DNA of 64,000 nucleotides from Gordius sp. MW1 (lineage: Eukaryota > Nematomorpha > Gordioida > Gordea > Gordiidae), in contig OZ038531.1 in NCBI GenBank assembly GCA_964036665.1, positions 620,001 to 684,000 on the forward strand. Direction: 5' to 3'. This document shows positions 35,725 to 48,829 of this stretch, piece after piece. The position numbers and the translations under genes are program-made. Each line of letters opens with the position of its first letter. Position 1 is the stretch's first letter. Below the pieces are notes generated by a model. The model was given only the letters and a program-made list of their open reading frames with translations. It had not been told where the DNA came from and made no database searches.

Positions 35725-36540
35725 TAGCTGGGGGGGGGGGGGGGGGAGCGTGGAGGCCCGGGCGAGGCCCGGGCGCCCCCAAGAGCAAAAACCGGGCCTC
35801 ATGGGCTCCTTCAAGGGAGAAGGGCTTTTTTTAATTTATCTTAATTAAGTAACAATATGAAGATTATAATTGATTGTTTTTTAATAATACTTTTAATTAT
35901 ATTATTACAAATAAAGATGCTGTGTAAGACAATAATGAATGAAAATTTTTTCCATTCTTTATAATAAGGCGAAAAATTTAGCTTCAAATTTTAATAATTT
36001 ATTATTAGCTACTAAACGTATAAAATCAAAAAAATTGGGACACTTTTTACTCTTTTAAATCTATCAATTCATTAATTGATTTCAAAATTGAATATTATCC
36101 TATCATCGATAGATTAATAGCAGAAACAAATATAAGATTTTCGGAAACTAATTGGACCTCTTTTTTGTGAAAATTCTTTTATCAGAATTAATTAATCATT
36201 ATGAGTTAGAACTGCAAGATGCCGAAATAAATATGGCAAAAAATTATGTATTTTATTATAATTCTTTACCTTCGAACAAAATAAAATGCAATGTTTTTTT
36301 AATTTATTAAAATTTTACCCTCAACGGTGTTTCCAAATTTTATCATTTTGATTAAAATAATTTTAACTATCCCGATAACTTCATGTTCATGCGAAAGATC
36401 GTTCTCATTGCTTAAACTGATTAAAACTTATCTTTCTTCCACAATTGGACAAGATAGGTTATCTACCTTAGCTTTATTGGAACATGACTTTATCAATGTT
36501 ATTCCCCCGGATAATATCTTAAATTCGTTTGCAACATGAG
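35725..36540 (+). pseudogene. hAT transposase remnant with dimerisation domain
   Basis: A GGTAGCTGGGG end with a long G run starts the region. At 36327-36539 a 70-codon frame contains LTIPITSCSCERSFSLLKLI and SSTIGQDRLSTLALLEHDF, the hAT C-terminal dimerisation domain that holds transposase dimers together. About 350 bp upstream the text RLIAETNIRFSETN belongs to the preceding helical part. The catalytic domain is absent or too decayed to read, so this is a pseudogene. Confidence 0.7.
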
Positions 36541-36718
36541 TAAAAGGCGTAATGAAATACTATTGTAATTTTAAGATTTTATGAAAAATTATCTTGGCTT
36601 TTAAACTTGTTTTAAACTTTTTAACACTTTCAAAATATATTAAAATATTATTTAATTTACGAAAATTCCATCCCATTCATCTCACATGTTTATCGTTACA
36701 TATCTTGCATATTATTAT

Positions 36719-37010
36719 TTACAACATGCACATATAAAGCCAAAGATTTTTCAAAAAATAGTTTGTACACCATTTTTTCCCCTTTATTAGTGATATCTCA
36801 TCATAAGTTTGATAAATTAATATCAATAACAAATTACTGAATTTTATAGACAATTGTAAACGCATCAAAATTTCAAGGGATAAAAATCCTAAAAATATTC
36901 CTTTTGGTGTGTCATTGGATTTAACAAAATGTACACAAACGCTAAGTTGTTCTGCGAATCTCACATCTCAAATTTCATCTAAAATTATTAAATAAAATTT
37001 TGATTCATTT
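36719..37010 (-). pseudogene. hAT transposase fragment, catalytic-domain portion
   Basis: The 81-codon minus-strand frame RFAEQLSVCVHFVK..PKGIFLGFLSLE fits the LS.C.RYVD...I.E.FLGF region of ZMYM1-like hAT transposases. It is in the opposite orientation to the dimerisation-domain fragment at 36327-36539, so two elements or an inversion are involved. Confidence 0.5.
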
Positions 37011-37684
37011 AATTTTGGCAGAATATTTGTAAGGTTCATATATCCGTTAAATTTATTAGTTCATCTTAATTTGATGATGTAAATAAAGGGGGGGGGGGTG
37101 CAAATATATTTATAATATCATCAGGGGCAATAATTTCTAAATACTCTTCTCGAACTAATTTTAATTTCATAATTAATTTTTTTATTTTCTATGTTATAAT
37201 TTCGCCTTTTGAGGATCTAACTTTAAAAAGGCGTTTATATGTTCTCATTTTCCTGATATAAATGCTGCCTGAAAATGCTGCCAATATTGCATATGTAAAA
37301 GTAAAATTTATTATATATATAGGCAAGATTTTTTGGGGTTGTGGCAATAAAAGATTATTATAAAAACTACGTTGTATAGTTTTTTTACTATTTGTATTAT
37401 TTTTTAAAATGGCAACAATTTCTTGCCAATATCCCCATTCCTTTTTGTGCCCTTACAATTCATTTATACAAAAACTTATTATACCATGTGAAATTTTCTA
37501 TATTGTTTCAACTACATTACTTTGTTTTATTTATAATTAAATTTTTTTATTTTATGCCCTATAAACATGAGGGTCTGAGACATACCATTGTGATGTTATT
37601 AGAAAAAATGCACAAAGTAGTAGCGGAATATTAAGTTTGTCCAACGTTTATGAGGGGTAAAAATTTCAATTGCGCTTGATCCAT
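37011..37684. other. No gene seen
   Basis: Probably decayed hAT sequence. It includes a G10 run at 37089. Confidence 0.35.
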
Positions 37685-37850
37685 GGGCATATCCAGGTTT
37701 TGGATTAGGGGGGGGGGCAAACATAATTTTTTTAATTTTTAGGGTTTTTGTAGTAAATTTTTTTTTTGTCCCTCCCCCATTTACGCCCATGGTTGACCAG
37801 CTCAGCCCCCCCCCCCCCAAGGCAAAATTGCTAGCTACGCCACTGCTCAC
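37685..37850. mobile_element. hAT-like MITE ends with G and C runs
   Basis: Contains ATGGGCATATCCAGG followed by a G10 run and, on the other side, a C14 run leading into GCTAGCTACGCCACTG. The GGCGTAGCTAG/CTAGCTACGCC type termini with inner homopolymer runs are typical of non-autonomous hAT elements. Confidence 0.5.
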
Positions 37851-38890
37851 ATGCTTATTTAAGAACCATTGGGATTTGGTAGGGAGACTTTAACTCTAGG
37901 GCGATTTTGGCATAATATATATAGGGAATAAGTAAAATTTTAAGGTAAATTAAAAATCAATCAATCTAAGTAAAAAAAAATTGTAAGAATTTCTTCTATA
38001 TTTGTTTTACAAACAAGAAGAATGTATTCAAATTTTTTGTCTAGTTGTTTTCTCGTTATACACCTCAAAAAGCGTCAATCTTTCTAAATGAAAATTTCAG
38101 AATCACGTGTATGATGCGCGAACGGTGATTGGTCGAAGGCAGAAAAAGTTATTTAAAAAATGTGGATAAGTTTGCTTTGAAAGGAGGCGGAAAGGGATAG
38201 CTGTCTTCCTCTAAATCCAAAAAACCTTTTAAAATTAAGGTATTTAGGGCTAAAATTTTGAAAATTCTCATTTTTCACCTCCCTAAATTATTAAATACTA
38301 CGAATTTAATATCAAATTGATTTAATATATTGTTATCTGTTATTAAATCGAAAAAACCTAAGTGTTCATCTGGAGCAGGACAAAATTGATAGTATTGTGT
38401 TAAATGATTTTTTATAAGCAAAAAAGTTAATATGTTTTTAAAAAATGGTAATTTATTGAAATTTTAAACATTTTTAATCATCGTATCTTTTATCAATAAA
38501 ACACATATAATGAAAGTTAATATACAAATCCTTATAGATATGAGACTTAATTTAAAAACTATATTCTAGGCCAAATAATTTATTAAAATTTTCATAATTT
38601 TCAGCATTTTTTAATGAATTAAATTGTACTTTATTACAACGGCTCTCGTCCTGGCCTTTGCACCAATATGATTGGTATAAAATCAAAAACACGTGAATCG
38701 GAATATTCGTTGATTGGTTAATGTTCAATAAAGTGTTAACAATGCTAAAAATATTTAACCACAAACATACTCTATAAACAGGGAAAGTTAGAATGGCTAA
38801 AGTATATTTTTTTGAATATACTAAATATCGGTTATAATTCCATGAAGCATACTTGGGATCACAAAGGTTTCTGTATTATTACAATCAAGA
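37851..38890. other. No gene seen
   Basis: AT-rich. It holds a diverged copy of the block near 34700 (about 38170-38290). Nothing else was recognised. Confidence 0.35.
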
Positions 38891-38894
38891 AAGA

Positions 38895-39080
38895 GGATCC
38901 GAAAGCGTTTTGATTGACTGACTAAAGTCAGAATTACAGCACTGATTGTATCTTTTTGATTTTAAAAATGGTTATTACGATTTGTTAGACTGTAAATTTT
39001 AATTGAAGTTTTATTTGGCAGTTATTGGATGAACAGGTTGATCTGGCAAAGGAAAAGCACACAAACTTATAAGAATTTCT
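38895..39080 (+). repeat. Interspersed repeat R4
   Basis: Direct repeat of 50235-50425. The shared landmark is AAAGCGTTTTGATTGACTGA, and both copies share a GGCAGTTATTGGAT block. Confidence 0.7.
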
Positions 39081-39342
39081 AAAATTTACGCGTTCTCTTT
39101 AAATAATTTGTTGTTCCCTCAATAATTTGTTATTCGACAGTTGTAATAAAAAATAAGGATTTAAATTCGCAATGGTAGATTAGTATTTAATGATTATGCT
39201 CCATGCGCACTTTTGCATTGTGCCCGATAAGGAACTTTCGTCGCACTGGTCTAATTTTTACTTTACACCGAACTGATGTATATTTCTTACATTTTCCTAA
39301 TATGTTTAATTAATGAAAAGCTCATGACAAATTTAAACGTTT

Positions 39343-40660
39343 TCGACCGACCATTTCAGATCAGGATAATTTTTGGTGAGGGTGTAGGCCTCATTTATTA
39401 AATTAATTTCTCAAAGTTTTAGCTAATTTGGGCGAATACTTTTTAAGTTATGGACGTTTAAAGGGCCAAAATCACGTTCGGGAGCGTTTTATGAATTTTA
39501 CTATTTTGTCATATTTTTGAATAAAATTTTGGTGCATTTTGCTCCTAAAAAAATTCTCTATTGAAATAATTTAAAACCTCAAACTTTTGCGGTTAATTTT
39601 TTGTGGTTAATTTAGTGAAAAATCCTAAAAACATTTACTCGGTATATGAAATCACCAATTTTATAATATAATATCATATTTTAATCATAAAAAGTTTGGG
39701 ATCGACTACGAGATGGTCAAAATTTCGAAAATTTACATATCCACTAAAAATATTTATAGATGGCGGTATAATCAATTTACAAGAACATATATGATATTTG
39801 TTTTTTTATCAAATTGCATAAAGAATATATGGTAAATAAATAATACTGGGATAAAAATAAACATAAATTTGATCTTATTTTCTGCGCAATTGGCAATTAT
39901 CTGAGTTTGAAAATTAGATCTTAAATTTTAACTTAAATGATATAGGGGTAGGCTAAAATTAATGTGAGGTTGAAAAAATAATACCAATGATGATAACAAA
40001 ATTGCTCATATGTTTTTATTTTTGTACTGATAATCCATGCTAAAAATAAAAAATTTATGCAGGATGAAAGGTGTTTTAAAAATATTTTCTTGCTAGTTGT
40101 CACCATTTTTTATTTTAATTAAACTTAAAGTTATTTTCAAACTCAGTTCCTTGCCCATCGTGTAGATAAAGTTCTATCATAATATGTTCTTGTGATAATT
40201 GATTGTACCGCCATTTATATATATTTTTGGTGGAAATTTAGTTTTTCGAATTTTTGACCATCTCAAAACCGATCCCAAACTTTTTATGAATGAAATATGA
40301 TAATAAGTCATAAAGGAATGCACTTGTGAAATTAATGATTTCATATACCTGGTAAATATGTTTTTATGATTTTTCACAAATTTGACCATAAAAAATTAAC
40401 CGCAAAAGTTTGAGGTTTTTGGTTATTTCGATAAAGAATTTTTTTAAGAACAAAACTTACCAAAATTATAAGTAAATAACGCGATTACTTTCAAAAATAT
40501 GACAAATAGTAAAATCCATAAAACGCTCCCGAACGTGATTTTGGCCCTTTAAAAGCCCATAACTTAAAAAGTATTGGCCCAAAATGGCTAAAATTTTTAA
40601 AAATTACTCTAATGAATGAGGCCTACTGATCTGAGACGGTCGGTCAAAATCTTTTTTCGA
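39343..40660. repeat. Long foldback element, arms about 460 bp
   Basis: The ends CGACCGACCATTTCAGATCA (39343) and the complement of CTGATCTGAGACGGTCGGTC (near 40628-40648) pair. The arms stay alignable for about 460 bp each (39343-39800 and 40180-40650), for example AAAATCACGTTCGGGAGCG at 39468 against its inverse at 40524. The spacer is about 380 bp and AT-rich. No transposase frame is present. Confidence 0.75.
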
Positions 40661-41060
40661 ATCGACATGGAATGGCCTCATATTTAAACATTAAAAATAG
40701 CTTTTTCTGTGTGATTGAAGTTAAAGTTATTAACTAGATTATAACTTGGAGTTTGAAGCATGAAAGGTTATATCTTCGTTATTGACATTTGGAGACATAA
40801 AGCAGCGTTTTAAATTTCATATTTGATTTATGAGACTTATTATTATTATTTTGAGTCTGATAAAATTAGTGCCCGTTCAAGCTATGTAAAGTTAAATTTA
40901 CCAACTGTTACAAATATTAATTTTTATGGGGAAGGGGGGAGAACAACCCAACCTAAATTAGATTCCAACTTTATCAAAATTTATATATATTAAATATTTT
41001 AATGGAGAAACCAACCTAAAGTTCCAGCTTTATTAAAATATACAAAAAAATATATAATAT

Positions 41061-41066
41061 TTTATT
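41061..41066 (-). terminator. Candidate polyadenylation signal AATAAA
   Basis: AATAAA on the minus strand about 175 nt downstream of the stop codon of the five-exon gene at 41240-44713. AATAAA is common by chance in AT-rich DNA, so the link is only positional. Confidence 0.3.
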
Positions 41067-41239
41067 ATATATAGCAATAATAAATCCAAAAAAGTAAATA
41101 ATATGCTAGTCTAAACTTAATTTATCAAAAACAATAAACATAACACGTAAAAATAGCGAAAATGGACATTTAGTAAAAAATATGTCAGTCAAAATGATTG
41201 ATTGACAGCTCTTATAAAACACGGCTGGCTTCTGCCGTA

Positions 41240-44200
41240 TTACACCGGGCAAAGATACTTGAATATGATATCGTGCTTCGTTCCATTAATATGTCCTGAT
41301 CGCCCGTGGTCTGTTATATAACCCTGAATTCGAAACTCGTTCCTTTTGCGATTATAATAAAGTATGTGGTGTTGGCCTTGTTTGATCAATTTCTAGGAAA
41401 AAGATTTATACTTTTAGACACATTATTTAATGCTAAATTAAATACACGATAACAATATTTAATAACCATATTATGAAAAGTTGTTGATATAAAAATTGTA
41501 TTAACATTTATTATAAAAACTTAAGGCAGCAATACATTAACTATTTACTATTAAACATATATTTTGTTAATCTTACAGTATGAAGAAACTGATTGGTAAA
41601 TGTATAATTTCCTGGTATGCCTTCAAATCTGACACAAGATGCGCTGGTAGAAAATCCATATTGTTTCATAAACTAAAAGTAAATATATTAAGTTTTTTGT
41701 CATGAATTTTTAACGCAAGACCTTATAACGTTGGTCTAATTAGATTAACTAATTATTATTTTTGCTGAAATACTTTTTTGATTAGGCTTAATATTAAAAT
41801 TAATTACTTTTTGACAAAATTAATGGCTTTAATAATATATTTTTACTTTTATGATCACTAAAATTATATATTAAGCTGAAGGTTTAATAACAACCCAATC
41901 TTGCTCAACATTTTAATAATCCGACCCAATATTAATGGCAAACATAAGGATTTTTAAAGTAAGTAAACTGACCTCGTCGAGAGATGAGCGAGCCAATTTA
42001 ATAGCCAGCCCTGCCAAATTTAAGATTAGCCTCATAACATATAAAATTTAAATATCAATTTAACACCAAATTCTGGTTTATAGCTTTAGCACATTAATGA
42101 ATATAATTGATAGGAATGCTATAGTTGACAATTTTGGTTGATTATGATCGGTTAACTAAAATCTTAGTTTTTACAACATGATTTTATTGTTATCATCACA
42201 CAAACCTTTCTTCTGAGTTAAGATGAAATTCTCTACAAAAATGTGCAAAAATGAAGAAAAAAATTTCGGCCTCTCTATAAACAACTAAATTATTGTGATT
42301 TGTTAGATTTTGTATTGAACTTTTGAATTTTAGATATATTCTTTTTGCAAATTTTCATTGTTAAATTTTAATTATTAAATGGTACTAGAAATATTCCCTA
42401 AACTAATATATTCACATCTATATGCATTTCAATGATATATTAGCATTTAAAAACATTCAAAAATAATGAATAAATAAATAAAGGACTTACATCGCTATCT
42501 GCGTAAAAAGACAAGTTTTGGCGATTTCCTAAATAATTAAGAGCATCAACAAATTGCTCATTTCCACTTAATTGTTCTTCTGTATTTTGATATAGGGCTG
42601 AACCATTAATACGGATGAGAGCTTCAGAATTAATGCGACTTATAGATACATTTATGCTGTTAAAATTAATAAAAACTTAATAAAGCTTTTATAATCGTTT
42701 TAAAACAAATAAGCATGTGTGCTTAAAATTTTAGTGATTTTTTACCATTTTTCCTGATCGACTATAAGAAAGTGCTCAAAGCAAAACTACTAAATTTTAA
42801 ATTTTCTATAGTAATTTGATCTTAAGGAAAAGAAAAAACTGTAAAGAAAATTGAACAAAAAAGACGGAATATTTGAAAATCTAAAAATTTTTGGGGGCAA
42901 GTGTAAAAACTAAAATCTGTGGCGATTAATATTAATTAAAAATAATTTTATATTTAAATACGATAGTTTCTTGTAAAAGTTTATAATATCTCAGCTTATC
43001 TATGGTATTAGCCATAAATTAAAAACGAAGGGGCTACCCAAGAGCGTAGAAAAGGGGGGGGGGGGGGGGGAGGGGTTTCTGGTTACGACCCCCCCCCCCC
43101 TCATTGACAAAAAAATTCATTTTTTTTCAAATCATACGGAAAAAATATTAATAGTCTTGTGTGTGTTGCGCATATAGAAATAATATATTATCTTAATTAA
43201 TTTGATATTTAATTTTAGATAAAATCTACTAATTATAACATTATTTATACAAAAATGTATGTCCCGAGTGCGTGTTTTCTAATAAGAAGAAATTTAATTT
43301 TTAATTATTTCTCTAAAAAACTATCTAAACCTCTAAATTAAACGAGGAAGTTGCTGATACAAGCCAATTTTTAGCAGCGGGGCAAACTTGGACTAATAAT
43401 TTAATTTAAACGGTCCCGGGCAGGACAATTATTGGTTCTGGTGGGAGATTTAAGCCTAAAAGGTAATGCAAGTGTTAAGTTTAAACAATGGCCCTAATTA
43501 GCGCAAACAGAAAAATTGGAAGGAGCTATTTGCGATTTGCGTCGCTTAAGATATTATTAATGCATTTTTTACCAAAAACCAATCATATATACTGAAAAAA
43601 TGCTGGGGCTTCGCCCCCAGACCCCCGTTGGGAGCTCCGCCCCCAGACCCCCATCTCCTCGGGGGGCCCGTTAACTTTTTTTAATAGTATTATAAAATAA
43701 GTTTTTTTGAAACCCCCCCCCCTTGAGGCAATCCTGGCTACGCCCAAGGGGCTACCTTTACCCTTCCTATTACTAATAGAGCCCCAAAATAAAATTTCAT
43801 CGGCCCAAGCCCGACCCGAGCCCGACACTTTTTATTTTATTTTACCCGAGCACCACCCGAGCCTAAAATTATATTTTTACTTAGCCCCGACCCGAGCCCG
43901 AGCGCGGCCCGATTTTTTAGATATGTAAATTTACAAAAAAAAAATGTATTCAGAATACCGACCGCATCTTTTATTTATTGAAAAAATATTTTGTTTCCTC
44001 TAAATAGCTTACTCAACAAAGGAATTGGTAAAAAGTTTAAAAAATGTTTTAGCTAGATCTTGACTGGGCCGGACTCGAGCCTCAGGTTGGGTACACCCTT
44101 AAGGCCCGATCCGAGCCCGAGGCCCAATTAAATTTTAATTTTTGGCCCGAGCCCGGCCCATCTCGACGTCAGACCGGACCTAGCCAAGGCCGGGCTTCAG

Positions 44201-44713
44201 GCGGCTAGTGCAGGCCTCTAATCACTAACCTCGTTATTTATTTTCCACTTTAGGTAATAAAATTTTATTAAACGATAGAGATTCGAATAATGATTATAAT
44301 AACCCATTTTATATTGTTAACTTAGTAGGCTGTTAAATAACTTTTAAGTGGGAATATACTTAAGGTAGAGTTTTGAAAATCGCTAGCACGTAATTATTTT
44401 GCAAACCGAATATCATTTTAGAGTAAATCAAATGTAACTAAAATGTAGCAAAAATATTTAGAATATATTAACCTGGTATTTTGCGGATAGTTAGGAAAGA
44501 TATCATGGAGATATCCAGTCCAAGGTAGATTGTTTGTGTCACATGCATTATCTATATATAAGAAATTTAAATTTACAACTAAATAAGTGCAAATATGTAA
44601 ATATCAATTTTTTACAAAATAATTGTCTAGATAACTTTAAAATACACACTTGGTTTAGTGCAACGACAGTCCGCAATCAAAAGAAACAATGAAATTAAAT
44701 ATATTATGGGCAT
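41240..44713 (-). CDS. Five-exon gene for a small secreted glycoprotein of unknown family
   Basis: Exons on the minus strand: 44713-44650, 44551-44473, 42656-42491, 41672-41577, 41392-41240, giving 185 residues plus TAA. All introns are GT-AG; intron phases 1, 2, 0 and 0 match on both sides of each junction. The acceptors end TATATATAG, TTTAACAG, ACTTTTAG and TTTCCTAG. Exon 1 encodes a signal peptide (MPIIYLISLFLLIADCRC), so the product enters the secretory pathway and, having no later membrane segment, is probably secreted. The mature part has few Cys (NNACD, SASCVRF, terminal KYLCPV) and about six N-glycosylation sequons (NTS, NVS, NGS, NLS, NYT, NGT). No family is recognised. A TATA box lies upstream. 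Intron 2 holds repeat R3 and a hAT element. All exons are shorter than 60 codons. Confidence 0.8.
43060..43600 (-). repeat. Interspersed repeat R3, inverted copy inside intron 2
   Basis: Reverse of 27716-28325, with G and C runs at 43056-43100. The short tract just beyond it (43600-43675) has the hairpin CTGGGGCTTCGCCCCCAG. Confidence 0.7.
43777..44220. mobile_element. Non-autonomous hAT element in intron 2
   Basis: A 444-bp element, ends TAGAGCCCC and GGCCTCTA, with near-perfect 8-bp target duplications: attactaa (43769-43776) and atcactaa (44221-44228). It is rich in CCCGA/GGCCC words like the fragment at 4145-4315. No open frame. Confidence 0.65.
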
Positions 44714-44773
44714 TTATATTTTGAAAAATTGTAAGCTAAAAAATTTAATGGTTTGTGAATGTTAATAAGGGAG

Positions 44774-44781
44774 CTTTTATA
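44774..44781 (-). promoter_or_regulatory. TATA box of the five-exon gene
   Basis: TATAAAAG on the minus strand, 61 to 68 nt before the ATG at 44713. A TTCACAA initiator-like site lies about 20 nt downstream. This would give a 5' leader of about 40 nt. Confidence 0.55.
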
Positions 44782-44814
44782 TTAGAGAAAATGTTTTTCA
44801 ATTTTAAAATTAGT

Positions 44815-45460
44815 CGAATTTTTCCGAAAAGTACAGCTACCTTTGTTTTGTACTTACAAAAGTAAGTTCAAACAGGGTTGAATGACGCTTTAACTAATTA
44901 AACTATTATTTAATTAAGTTCAACACTCGCCTTATAATTAAATTTGTTTAATTCCTTCTATTTTTATTAAAGTTCATAAGTAATAAATGTTTTGATAACA
45001 CAATATATATAATTTTTTCATTATGGGTAGATATTAAATTATTTTAAATTATTTAAAAATTTGAATGTTAAAAGATTATCAAAACTCTTTACTTTTACTT
45101 AGAAATACGATATATACATATTATTTCATAAAACATTTTTCACCTAATTTAAATCTATATTATTTGACAGATACAATTTAATAATTATATATAAGCTTTT
45201 AATAATATAACTTCAAAGAATATAATCTAATATATAATCCTCAGATTTCTGTTTTACCCTTATATTTACTCTTACCTAAAATTCCCTAAAACTTATCTAT
45301 TTAGAAAAAATCGATATCAAAATTTAAAATTTGATGTATAGTTAATTTAAATTTAGTTTTATAAAGGTATTAAATATATTATTATAACTATTTGATGTTC
45401 AGGCTCGAATTGCGCGTGGACGCTTTAAATGTAATTACCATTGGACATAATTATATAAGT
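44815..45460 (+). repeat. Interspersed repeat R1, third copy
   Basis: Direct copy of about 1880-2480, sharing AAGTACAGCTACCTTTGT and TCAACACTCGCCTTATAATT. It lies just upstream of the five-exon gene's promoter. Confidence 0.75.
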
Positions 45461-45604
45461 AAGCATTAATATTTCTTTTTACATAATTTAAATAAATAAA
45501 CTTAAAATACCCTTTTTACAACCTTTCAGAACTCACTCAAGTAATAAAGCAAATTAAGATATTAGTATTTGATACACACATAGGCGTAACTAGGATTTAC
45601 TCAT

Positions 45605-46262
45605 GGGTAGTGTTAGAAAACTTTATCCCTTACTTTAGGCGATTGGCAACTCGTAAGCGTGGATTCCTTCAAATATTTCGGATCAACACTTCAATCGGAT
45701 GGCGGAATGGATGAAAAAATCCAAGCAAGGATAAATTCCGGACGGCTTAAGTGGAGGACTTGACAGGCGTTCTGTGTGACAAAAACATTCCGAGAAGACT
45801 AAAAGGCGCACTGTATAAATCCATTATACAGCCAACAGTCCTGTATAGCGAGGAATCATGGGCTATACTATACGTAAAAGAGAAGAGCAGCGTCTTGCGA
45901 CCATGGAGATGAGAATGCTAAGATGGGTGCTAGGAGTAAGCAAAAAGGAACATAGGCGAAATGAAGAAATAGAAGAATTTTGGGTACTACATCTATTACG
46001 ACAAAGCTCCTAACAAATAAACTAAGATGGTATGGCCATGTCAAAAGAAGAGACGATAGCTAGGTCGGAAAGAAAATCGAGATGATATACTTCGCAGGAA
46101 AACGAGGAAAGGAAGATCCAAGCTTACCTGGATTCATAAAATACGGCACGATATAAAAGACAAGATAAAGAAAGATTTATGTAAAAATAGAAACAAATGG
46201 AAACGAATGCTGAAAGGACTGACCACAAGCCTAGGTGACAAACAATCATAGAAAGAAGAAGA
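45605..46262 (+). pseudogene. RTE-like LINE, 3' fragment
   Basis: Plus-strand text LVSVDSFKYFGSTLQSDGG (about 45640), QARINSGRLKWR, LTGVLCDKNIPRRLKGALYK, PTVLYSEESWA, then after frameshifts RWYGHVKRR and NKWKRMLKGLTTSLGDKQS. It ends in a GAAGAAGAAGAA tail near 46260. It belongs to the same LINE group as 8430-8690. Confidence 0.75.
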
Positions 46263-46449
46263 AGAAATGTTAGAAAACTTTCAAGGTGAAATTTTTTTTG
46301 TGAAATTTTTTTTTGATAAAAATGTTTTTTTTTCTAAAAGTTTAAAGTGACAATAGCGTAAAAAATATAAAATACTAAAAGTAAAATTCCAACAAATATT
46401 TATATATATTTAATATACAATATAAAAAGGATATAAATTGAAAATCAAT

Positions 46450-48640
46450 ATCGACCATTTTTAGATAGAAACGCATTTACAACATCTTTAGTTTCAGGAT
46501 TATATTGCCTGCGTACATAGAGCAACGTTAATCCGGTAAGCCTGAAATTTAAAATTAATAAAACCATTTAGTTTGCCTTTCTTGTCTAATTGTACTTCTA
46601 AGATATGTTTTAAGTCTTTTTAGCACTGTAAAACACCGCTCATTAGAGCACGTTGTCACAGGTAGGGTTGCTAATTTATGGTTAAGAAATATTAGGATAA
46701 AGATCAAGTTTGGAGGCTTGATTGTATAAGGTATCTAATGCATTGTTAGGTACTATTTATGATTTGGAGCTTTTAAAAGATGAATACCACGATTTAATAT
46801 CGGATTCAAACTGCTATTCTGATCCTTAAAGATCATCATAAAATTTAGCTAATATAAAAAAATTATTTAATATTTGAGGGGTGAGCTGAACGGGGTCTTT
46901 AATAAAGAGGGTATTAAATCCCATAAGTATTTGTTGGTTCTTAGTAATTCGTTCATCTAATTCAGCTAAAACAGAATCCAAAGTTGTCTGTATGTTTGAC
47001 CTTAATGTTTAAAAGGCGCCTCCTTCTAGGAATAGTAATGAAAAAATCATGACTTTTTCTAAATGTTGAAACATTGGTAAAAATAGTTTTAGACCCCTCT
47101 TCGGAATTTTACGCAAATCTTTGATTTGGCAAATAGCATTTTGGGCGGCATACATTGCCTGTGATAGATCGATGCTAATTGTTTGCAGATAGTTGCTAAG
47201 ATGTATAGTATAGGAAAATACTTGTTTCAACATAAAAAGGGACAACCAAAATTGGCCTTGGTTCAATGATGAAAGTAATACTAATATCATTGCATTCGAG
47301 ATAATTCTACATCATCCCATTCACAAATCTTCTCGAGCCTAGTAAAAATAGTTTCTTTGAATTCATAAAATCTTTTAACAGCATTATGTTTTTATGTCCA
47401 CCTTGTTTCACAAAGTGTTGTTAATTTGGATGATTTTGGATTAGTTGACAAAGAGAGCAATACAGATTTTAAAGATTTAATTTTTTGGAGAAGTTATAAA
47501 ATCGGTAAACTTTTTGATAAAACCTTTTATAAAACACAAATTAAATAAAAAACAATTGCAACAATCTTTAATTGCTAAATTTAGATTGTGCGATGCACAA
47601 TGAATACATATAGCCTTAAGGCACACATCTTTAACAAAGTCTGTAACCCATTTTTAGAGCCACTCATCGCTGGGCTCCATCATAACCCTGCCCTCTTAGT
47701 TTTGTAATGTCAATTAAAATCTTTAAGAGTCTGCGTCACACCTTTAAACATCCCCTTTGCTGACATATCTATGATCTTGATATATTATAAAAAGACCTCT
47801 CTGACCACTGTTGGTTGTGTATTCAAATCAACATAACGGATAACAACGGCCATTTGTTCTTGTTGAGATATCCGTTGTCTCATACAAGAGAAGTGAAAAA
47901 GTGTGAATAATTAATTTTTGCAACTATATTCGTTTGAATATGTTGTTTAATAATATAAATTAATTCATTTTGTATAGCAGGTGAGAAGTAATTAGCATTT
48001 TTCGGACATTCTTTTAAATATGTTTTCACTTTCTCGCTGAACTTTGATAAAGCCAGGAGCTCCCTAAAGTTCCCTTCATTACTATCCTTTATCCTGGGAT
48101 TTTCGACTGGTAACAGGCCATAATCACGGTGACCTATTAAAAAGAGTTTATACTAAACATTTAGATTGAAATACCTCTCAATGCGATTCCTTGCCTGCCA
48201 CAGAACACTATAGCTTCCGTTATAGTATATAATACTTCCCTTAATTTATTGTAATAGAATTTACTTTCATTTTTAAATAACCAGGCCAATTGACTGTTTT
48301 TGTTAAATAAATAGCTTCTTAAAAGCAAAAACTGTTATTTAAAAACTAGCAATTTATCTGACCTGTTATAAGCATCAACAGTTAAACTATTTAAAATTTT
48401 GAGAGCCTTTTCCACTCGTAACTTTCCTTGCAAGTTCACAATACTTACAAAAAGTTCCTCCGAGCTTGGAATAACATAACCATGGCCATTGTTTAAACCA
48501 CTGATATTGAAATTTTAATGAGTTCCACATTTAGGGAACTCGAAGATTTCATTAGGTTGCCAGATTAATTTAAAAACTCTGAATTTCTCCATTCCAATTA
48601 AATTTGAGTAAATAAAATTGCCTATGTCATGGTCATCTAA
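46450..48640 (-). pseudogene. hAT (ZMYM1-like) transposase, near full length but broken
   Basis: On the minus strand in order: TTF-type zinc finger FKQWPWLCYSKLGGTFCKYC (about 48490), GLLPVENPRIKDSNEGNFRE with an HRD before it (about 48100), ECPKNANYFSPAIQNELIY (about 47970), a catalytic-core stretch, FWLSLFMLKQVFSYTIHLSN (about 47230) and the dimerisation domain LATLPVTTCSNERCFTVLKR (about 46660). The reading resumes after 35 nt as LTGLTLLYVRRQYNPETKDV (about 46520) and ends near 46455. That gap starts GC and ends TTTCAG, so it may be a tiny intron. The transposase would cut and paste its element. Other frames are broken, so I call it a pseudogene. Confidence 0.75.
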
Positions 48641-48829
48641 ATGTAAATTTATAATCAGTGTACCATTAACATACCATAAGTATTGAATATTTTTTAAATG
48701 TTATCCTTGATATTTTCTATTTTCGACTTTACACTAGCAATATATAGAAAAAACAATTAGATTTATAGTAAGTTATATAAAAAAATTTCCTTAACAAACT
48801 CTCAATAACTAAACTTACCAATTGTTAGT

